64,000 nt of DNA from Diphasiastrum complanatum. Its lineage: Eukaryota > Streptophyta > Lycopodiopsida > Lycopodiales > Lycopodiaceae. Location: the NCBI GenBank assembly GCA_029204225.1, contig CM055095.1:43987184-44051183 (forward strand), given 5' to 3'. Positions 57,359 through 64,000 of the stretch are shown here, piece by piece (the stretch's first letter is position 1; each line of letters begins with the position of its first letter). The position numbers and the translations under genes are program-made. The notes below the pieces were generated by a model that had not been told where the DNA came from, searched no databases, and saw only the letters and a list, made by a program, of their open reading frames with translations.

Positions 57359-60300
57359 TCATCGGTCCTCGATGACAAACTCTGGGTAAGACTTCTGCAA
57401 CACCTCTCGCGTCTCCGAGGTAGCATCCCTTCCCAGGTTACTAGATACTCTTGAAGGAGACGATTCCGCAATCGTCGCTCCCTTCGATCTAGGATTTCTT
57501 CTGGCCCATAACCTGTGGTGTCTTTCTCCTCTAGAGACACTAGAACTTCCACCAGGCAAACATTTCTTCAGTTTGCTCTCAAATTCCCGATACGTACGGT
57601 TCTCACGAGCATAACTCTCTGCCCTAGCTACAGCTTTGGACAAGTTATCTCGTGCCAACTCTAGCTTTTGCTGCATCTGAGCCAAAAACTCTACAACACT
57701 AGGTACCCTATGGGGAATCCCTATGATTGCAGGACTCAGTGGCCTGAAACCATAATTGAGCTCAAATGGACTCAATCCAGTGGACACATGTCTCTTATCA
57801 TTGTACGCGAACTCCAATAGCGGTAAATGCTTTACCCAGTCTGTTTGCGTACTACTCACATATGCCCTAAGCATATCTTCCAAGATCTGATTCACTCGCT
57901 CTGTCCAACCATCCGTCTGAGGATGCTCAGAGCTACTCATCTACAACTGTGTTCCCAGCTTGGCAAACACCTCAATCCAGAAATTTCCCGTAAACTTGGG
58001 ATCCTTGTTAGAAACTATGGACTTCGGAAGACCATGTAACCTGACAATATTCTGAATAAACAACTCATCCACTTGCAGAGCTGTGACCTTCTTGGTCGTT
58101 GCGATGGAACGAGCCATCTTGGAAAACCTGTCTACCACTACCATAACCGAATTGAATCCATTCTGGGTCTTGGGTAGCCCAACAATAAAATCCATAGAGA
58201 TGTTTTCCCACCTTCCTGTAGGTATCTCAAGTGGATGTAGCAAGCCCGGAGGACTTACTCTCTCGGCCTTGTTCACCTGACAAGCCGTGCAACGCTGGAC
58301 GTACTCTCTTACATCCCGCTGCAATCGTGGCCAAAAATAATGAATTCTCAAAAGCTCACTGGTCTTATCAATACCAGAGGGTGCCCTGCGCAGGGACTAT
58401 CATGGCATTCATGAAGTATCTTACGAAATAGATCCTTCACGTCTGGCACGAATACTTTTCCGTTTTCTCAACTACATACCTTCCTTCACGGTGTATGTCA
58501 AATAAGTACTGGTGTGTTCCTCTACGGAAGCGACAGGTGAGGCTGACTCTTCCGCTTGGTCGACTAACTTGCATGCATAGGCTACACACACTGACAATGT
58601 GGGTCCTTTTTGCTGAGCCCTCTTGATCTCCTCCATGAGGTCACTGTCAACTACAGGCAAGGCTCATCTGATGCAGTACCAACGATAGTGCATCAGCGAC
58701 CATATTTTCTTTCCCTTTTCGGAAGCGAATTCTCAAATGAAATTCCTGCATCAGCTCGGCCCACCGAGCTTGCCGGCCTTACAAATCTGGCTGAGTGCAA
58801 AATACTTTAAAGTATAATGATCTGTGTACACATAAAACTCGGCGTCGTATAAATAATGTCTCCACATCTTGAGCGCATGTACTCACATACAGCTCTTGCT
58901 CCTGTGCGGGTATACCATCTTGGCTCAACACTGCACCTACGGCAATGCCATTTGCATTCGTCTCTAGGTCAAACAGTTTCTTGGTATCAACAAACTTGAG
59001 AACTGAGAACTGGAGCCGTGGCCAGCGCCTCCATCAAGTTCTCAAACCTGTGCTGAGCTTCAGCGACCTACCGATCTACAGCTACCTTGGAATAGTTCCT
59101 AACGAACTGCCGGTAGAACTTGCAAAAACTTAACAAAGATTGTAATCGGCAGGCCTCGGCCACTTCTTAACCACAGGCACCTTGGCTGGGTCAACCGAAA
59201 TACCCTCAGCAGTCACTACGTGACCCAAATACTCGACACGAGTCTTACACAACTCTGTCTTCTGAGCATTGGCATACAAGACAGAAGCTTGTAACTTGCC
59301 CAATACGGTCTTCAGATGAACCTCATGCTCCTCGACCGCTTTACTTAAAACCAATATATCGTCAATAAAATTGACGACAAACTTACCATATAGTCTCGCA
59401 AGACATCGTCCATGAGCATCATGAACGTGGCTGGGGCATTGGTTAACCCAAATGGCATAACCAAAACTCATAATGACCGAAACGGGTTCGGAAGGCCGTC
59501 TTCTGGACGTCTTCATCTCGAATCCGTATTTGATGGTATCCCCTTTTGAGATCTATCTAACTGAAAATGGTTGCAGCCTGCAACGCATCCAATAGATCAT
59601 CAATCCTGGGCATCGGATAGTTGTGCTTTACAGTGATCTTATTCAATCCGCTGTAATCAACACACATCCGGAAACTACCATCGTTTTTCTTAACAAGTAA
59701 AATAGGAGAGGCAAAAGGTGAATATGTCGAACGGATGTACCCCAGCTTGGGATACTCCTCCAACATCTTTCTGACTTCCTCTTCCTCTTTTAGGCTCATC
59801 CTATAAGGAGGCCTACATACCGGACTTGCCCCTGGAACGAGCTCAATACGATGATCAACGTTCCGACTAGATGCTTGCCAAGACAAAAAAAGCATAATCC
59901 GTCTTTTTTGGCCTTGTCCTTTTGTTCTGGACTGAGAGGAGACTTGTTGTAAGCCTGATGAGCCAAAGGAGATCCCGCCTTGTGCTTCAGAGTTTGGTGC
60001 ATCTGGATAGGATCCTCCTACGAAAAGCCTTTCTGACCAGCTTGGCAAGACTTTCGCGAACCCTTCTTCTGAGGCCAGCTTGGTGCTCCAGATTCAGCCT
60101 TGGTGCGCACATTACCTTCAAAGTTGAGAGCTGTAGCAACTGCCTCTTCTAAGGTCTTGCGCCCTTCATTAGGCACTGAAGGCCTCAACTCTTCACGAAG
60201 GCCAAATATGAACTTGTGGACTACTAGCCCTCTGACGATGCAAAAGCCAAGCATCCGTTGCACGCACATGCTCATGTGGAGGAATAAACTGAGCTCTGAA

Positions 60301-60819
60301 AGCTCGCTTAAACTCAAGCCAGGTGGATGGAGCCTGATTAGAATTCAACAATTTACGCCACCACCTGTCAGCAAAATCAGTGAAATGGTAAGCAGCTTTG
60401 CGGACCCGCCAACCCTCATCAGTTGGGGACCGTTTCAAATCAAAATACTCTTCCCACTTATGCAACCACTGATCTACAATATCAGTATTGCATTGGGGAG
60501 TGTTTCCAGCGAAACGGGTAGGTTTAATATCTTTGTCTTCTGGATAGGGTGGAGGTAACATAGGACGAACAACAGAAGACGGATAAGGCGGAGCATACTG
60601 CGAGGAAGACGCATAACCACCAGCTACCATCATCACTCGCATCTCTATGACGATCTTTTCCACACTATCCATGCGAGCTTGCACAGAAGGGGAAGTACCA
60701 GCAGGCGAACGGGCAGCCATTGTAGGCGGATTATGGGCAGGACTAAGCACAGGGCTGGGTGGTGGTGATGGAAGAGCAACGGGTGGACTAAGCGGAATAT
60801 CAACTCTATCATCTTCCAT
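57359..60819 (-). pseudogene. gypsy gag-pol, protease lost, integrase damaged
   Basis: Gag from MEDDRVDIPLSPPVALPSP (60819), with DIVDQWLHKWEEYFDLKRSP and FADRWWRKLLN; frameshift near 60190. A partial zinc knuckle CFFCLGKH (about 59890) is followed at once by HRIELVPGASPVCRPPYRMS, so protease is missing. RT: CVDYSGLNKITVKHNYPMPR and VNFIDDILVLSKAVEEHE. The RNase H region (58400-59130) is largely frame-broken. Integrase: SMDFIVGLPKTQNGF, VSNKDPKFTGNFW (the expected SDRD Asp is Asn) and HPQTDGWTERVNQILED. Chromodomain: RRLRNRLLQEYLVTWEG with a frameshift, ending EFVIEDR at 57359. Confidence 0.8.
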
Positions 60820-61605
60820 TATGAAACAAAAACAGAGACAACACGAAATCAAGCTAGAAATTGCACTTATTGAAACACACTTAGGAAATGGAAATGTGGA
60901 AATTTTCAGCTTATCCACAATTTAGAACTAAAAGAGAAAAAAGCAACTGGAAAGTAATAAAACTCTGGGGAAAACACAAAGCCAAGGACATGTAGTAATT
61001 CCCTTGTGTCCTAGGGTACAAAGGTCGGTAAAAAACTTTTTTTGGACACCAAATCAGCTTGAAAGTCGAAAAAACAGGAAAAAAGCAGGCTGTTTGACGT
61101 CAAATTTCTTCCAAACGGCAAAAGATTTTCACAAACCGTCAATTGGCAGTAGGTCGCCCGCCTACTAGGCCCAATCTGCACCCTTAACAGCAGAAATCGG
61201 AGAAGTTACGCCCAATCCAAAAATCTAACCTGTTTTTTGCTTGAAAACTGACTTTTTGGTAAAACAGAGGCAAATCTGCTCCAAAACCGGCGTATGATGG
61301 CTCTATAGGATCGCTATGGATGCTAGGAACATGCTCCCAAAATCTGATCAGGATCTAAGAAGGTTCCAGAGAGTTATGAGCAAAAAACCTTCAGGAAAAA
61401 TGCGCTGGCCCTCCAAAACTTTGAAATTTTCTGAAATCTCAGAATTTGCTGTGGGAATCCCTGCTGATCTACAGCGACTGCCCACTAGAAATGATCTGAG
61501 ACAGATCTCCCTCAAATCTGAGCACTATAGACCAAGTTATGGTGAAAAAACCAAGCTTTTTCTCACTTTCTCTCTCTAGAACGGACGTTTCTCTCTTTAG
61601 GACGA

Positions 61606-61618
61606 GGCTCTGATACCA
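61606..61618 (-). other. Primer binding site, initiator tRNA-Met
   Basis: On the minus strand TGGTATCAGAGCC, two bases from the LTR end. Confidence 0.88.
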
Positions 61619-61620
61619 AT

Positions 61621-62099
61621 TGCCACAAGCCAATCTCTCCAAGCTCGTGAATCCTAGAAGCTGGTGTGTAGAATGAACCTCCCAACCATAGGCACCCCAT
61701 CCTTGAGTCCTTCAACCTACTATTCCCGTCAACTGGCACATGGCATCCACCTGTGGGTGATCAGTCCACTTGGCATGCTTGGCCCATGTGAACTATGAAT
61801 ATTGAGTGACTCATAGGGTACCACCCTTGTGCCCCGCCAAAGACCTGTGACCCTCTTGGTCACCCCGACTACTTGCCGGCTAGCATCTCGTCACTAATGG
61901 CTAGGGTCCCGACGGTCAAGACACACCGCATCTCTGGCAGCTTGTCAGGCGGCCACACCGGGTCACTGCTCGTGACACACCGGTCCCAACTTGGGACAGA
62001 TGTCCTCGTCGGTCACCGACCCATTCCAACACTAAGCCTCAGGCCCTTTGATAACTGGTCGTGCCGAGGTCGTGATAGAGTCGTAAATGGACTCTAACA
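61621..62099 (-). repeat. 5' LTR of the third gypsy
   Basis: 479 bp, the longer and probably less damaged of the pair. Confidence 0.88.
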
Positions 62100-62104
62100 A
62101 CCAT

Positions 62105-64000
62105 GGTACAACGTGGAATTCCACTCCCTTCACCACATTGTCACACATGTCGTTTCCATGCCCCCCATGTCCTTCGCTCCTCACGGCAAGTGTACAACCG
62201 CACATTTCGCAGCAAAAAATGTGCTTATGATGACTCCGAAGGAAGTCGTCTTGTGAACCTCCTTTTCAGCTCCTCTTCTAGTGCCTTTTCCCGTGAATTT
62301 ATCCCCCATGCTCCACCCCCTCTTATGGACGACCTACATACCTAGACTAACTATGCTACCCAGCTTTACACTATATCCACTAATAAACCCATTTCCATCT
62401 CTCCTCGACCTTCAGACTTCACACTCTTCACCCCTGATTTGGTCCAAGCAGCAATCAAAAAATTGAAAACCCATCGAACTAGAGACATTGAAGATCTTGA
62501 ATCCGAGCTACTGATTCACGCCTCAGACACTCTTGCCCCCACACTATCCACTCTCCTCAACCACGATGTTGTTGAAGGCTTCCCATCTTCTTGGTGCACC
62601 AACATCATACATCCTATCCATAAAACTGGCGACCCCATGTTACCTTGTAATTATTGCACTATCATGATTGGGCACGTTCTCGCGAAGTTATATGGCACCA
62701 TCCTTCAGTCTGCAGTTAGCTCAGAGGCAGAGTCCAGGAGATTGCATGCATTGGGCCAGGCATGCTTCCGCACTAGTTACTCCACTACTTCATATCTTCA
62801 AACTTTCACCTCTCATTGAGGAAGCTAGGCACAGGAAGGAAAAGGTTTATTGTTGTTTTGTGGACTTCACCTTTGACTCTCTCCCAAGCTCTTTACTTAT
62901 CCAGAGACTCCGCAACCTGGGTTTCTCAACGAATATTATTCTAGCTGTCATGGCTCTCTATGAGAGGGTTTTGGGTTGCATTCGTCATAGTAGTGGCATT
63001 TCTGAGCAGATCCAAAGGAACTATTTGGGTTAAGCAAGGATGCTCTCTTTCAACAGTTCTTTGTGGACTATACATCAATGAGCTGGAGTGGGTCATTTGT
63101 CAATGTGGCGGGGACGGTTGCAGGCTTGGTGACATTCTGATCGCTATCCTTCTATATGCGGATGATGTCGTACCTATCTCTCATACCAGAGAGGGATTAC
63201 GGAGACAGCTGGATTACTTACACACCTTTAGTACCCATTGGGGTTTAGGGGTGAACCTCTCGAAAACCAAAATCATGGTCTCCAATACCTCTCGGGCTTT
63301 CATGCAACGTCAGGAGCTTACCTTTGATGGACAGCCTCTAGAGGTGGTTTCCTCATATACTTACCTTGGCGTGCTCTTCACTGGTCCTACTTTCAGTATG
63401 AGATAGGCGGCTACTTCTAGACTTGGGAAGGGTCATTCTTCCCTGGTCCAGTTGGAGAGATTCTTCCTCCATGAGTCCATTCGGGATGCCCCGAGTACGT
63501 ATAGACTTTTTGACGCCCCGCCATGTATGCAGGAAGAAATATGATGTACAGGCCTCTCCTCACATTGGGCCAACATTTCACGCTTACAAACCACTTTGTT
63601 AGCTCGCATGATTCGGGAGAAACCCTCTGTTCCACATGAGATCATTCTTGCAGAGTTTGCCACCCCCCCTATCCAGATAGAGGCAGCCTTCCAGCTTATC
63701 ACATACATCCAGAGAGTCAGGCACTTCCTGATACAGAGCAAAGATACACACGGCTTGCACTCATGTCCTCCCACCATCTTCAGGCCTAGGGATACCGTTT
63801 GTCATGGTTCTCTCAGGCATCACACTTCCTCATGGAGACATTTGGTATCACTATCACAGATCTCCCCATTGGGTACACACCAGTACATTACACGGTTTTT
63901 ATATAGAGCATATCTTAACCGTACTTGGCGACTCCAGTTGGGGGTTAAGCCTGATTACTACCCAATTACTTTTTGGAGCAGGATGCTGCGGGACTTCACG
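62105..64000 (+). pseudogene. LINE ORF2, running off the window
   Basis: SYSRIH-type pre-RT region, then KKLKTHRTRDIEDLESELLI, FPSSWCTNIIHPIHKTGDPM, CCFVDFTFDSLPSSLLIQRL (a small deletion in the catalytic F.DF.KAFDS box), LCGLYINELEWVICQCGG, ILLYADDVVPISHTREG (YADD intact) and SYTYLGVLFTGPTFSMR then TAG at 63405. After several frameshifts, the region with SHWANISRLQT and IQIEAAFQLITYIQRV continues to the edge. 5' part at 56832-56887. Confidence 0.78.

Larger units (their letters stand above)
56888..62099 (-). mobile_element. Third Ty3/gypsy chromovirus, degraded
   Basis: 5,212 bp on the minus strand. LTRs are 450 and 479 bp, starting TG(T/C)CACAAGCC and ending GACTCTAACA. The TSD ACCAT is perfect (56883-56887 / 62100-62104). 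PBS is present. Gag to chromodomain are recognisable but broken, and the protease region is deleted. The left LTR lacks two short blocks (about 20 and 9 bp) found in the right one. Confidence 0.88.

Overview
The window reads as nuclear DNA of a land plant with a large, transposon-rich genome. A fern or another non-angiosperm lineage would fit, but the sequence does not settle the taxon. The evidence is a plant-type ATM gene with very long AT-rich introns, chromodomain-bearing Ty3/gypsy elements primed by initiator tRNA-Met, a hAT-type transposase with a DUF659-like core, and many L1-like LINEs.

Host gene. Thirteen minus-strand exons between 55982 and 479 join in consistent phase with GT-AG borders and no stop. 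They give about 537 residues of the FAT region of the DNA-damage kinase ATM. The kinase and FATC domains would lie beyond position 1, and the N-terminal part beyond 64000. One intron (11390-55272, 43,883 bp) holds most of the window.

Inside the giant intron (11390-55272). From about 11590 to 37470 there is a head-to-tail series of LINE copies on the plus strand, antisense to ATM. They are mostly 5'-truncated or mosaic. Most end in a short 3' stem-loop, an AATAAA-like hexamer and a (CT)n or (CTTT)n tract, and the next LINE fragment starts directly after that tract. The series includes an ORF1-only, HAL1-like element (22913-24292), a chimeric LINE (27001-28198) and a DCP2 (mRNA-decapping Nudix hydrolase) retropseudogene (17795-18183). 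Nested inside LINEs are a young gypsy chromovirus (28199-34862, minus strand, 451-bp LTRs, TSD CAGTG/CAATG), a hAT-like transposon (38963-43024) with a second convergent ORF, a 515-bp fold-back MITE (43049-43563), a rearranged gypsy element (44619-48059, TSD CCCAT) and a damaged solo LTR (50530-50943). A non-autonomous relative of the young gypsy lies at 51944-54447 (TSD GACAA/GACAG).

Right end (55983-64000). Upstream of the 55982 exon, the next ATM intron contains a LINE 3' fragment, then another LINE split by a third gypsy element (56888-62099, minus strand, TSD ACCAT). That LINE runs off the window.

The two observations that look most unusual are the repeated insertion of this LINE family directly behind (CT)n tails, which suggests microsatellite targeting together with ORF1-only partners, and the hAT-like element with a charged second ORF and GGTACC palindrome-rich ends shared with an adjacent MITE.
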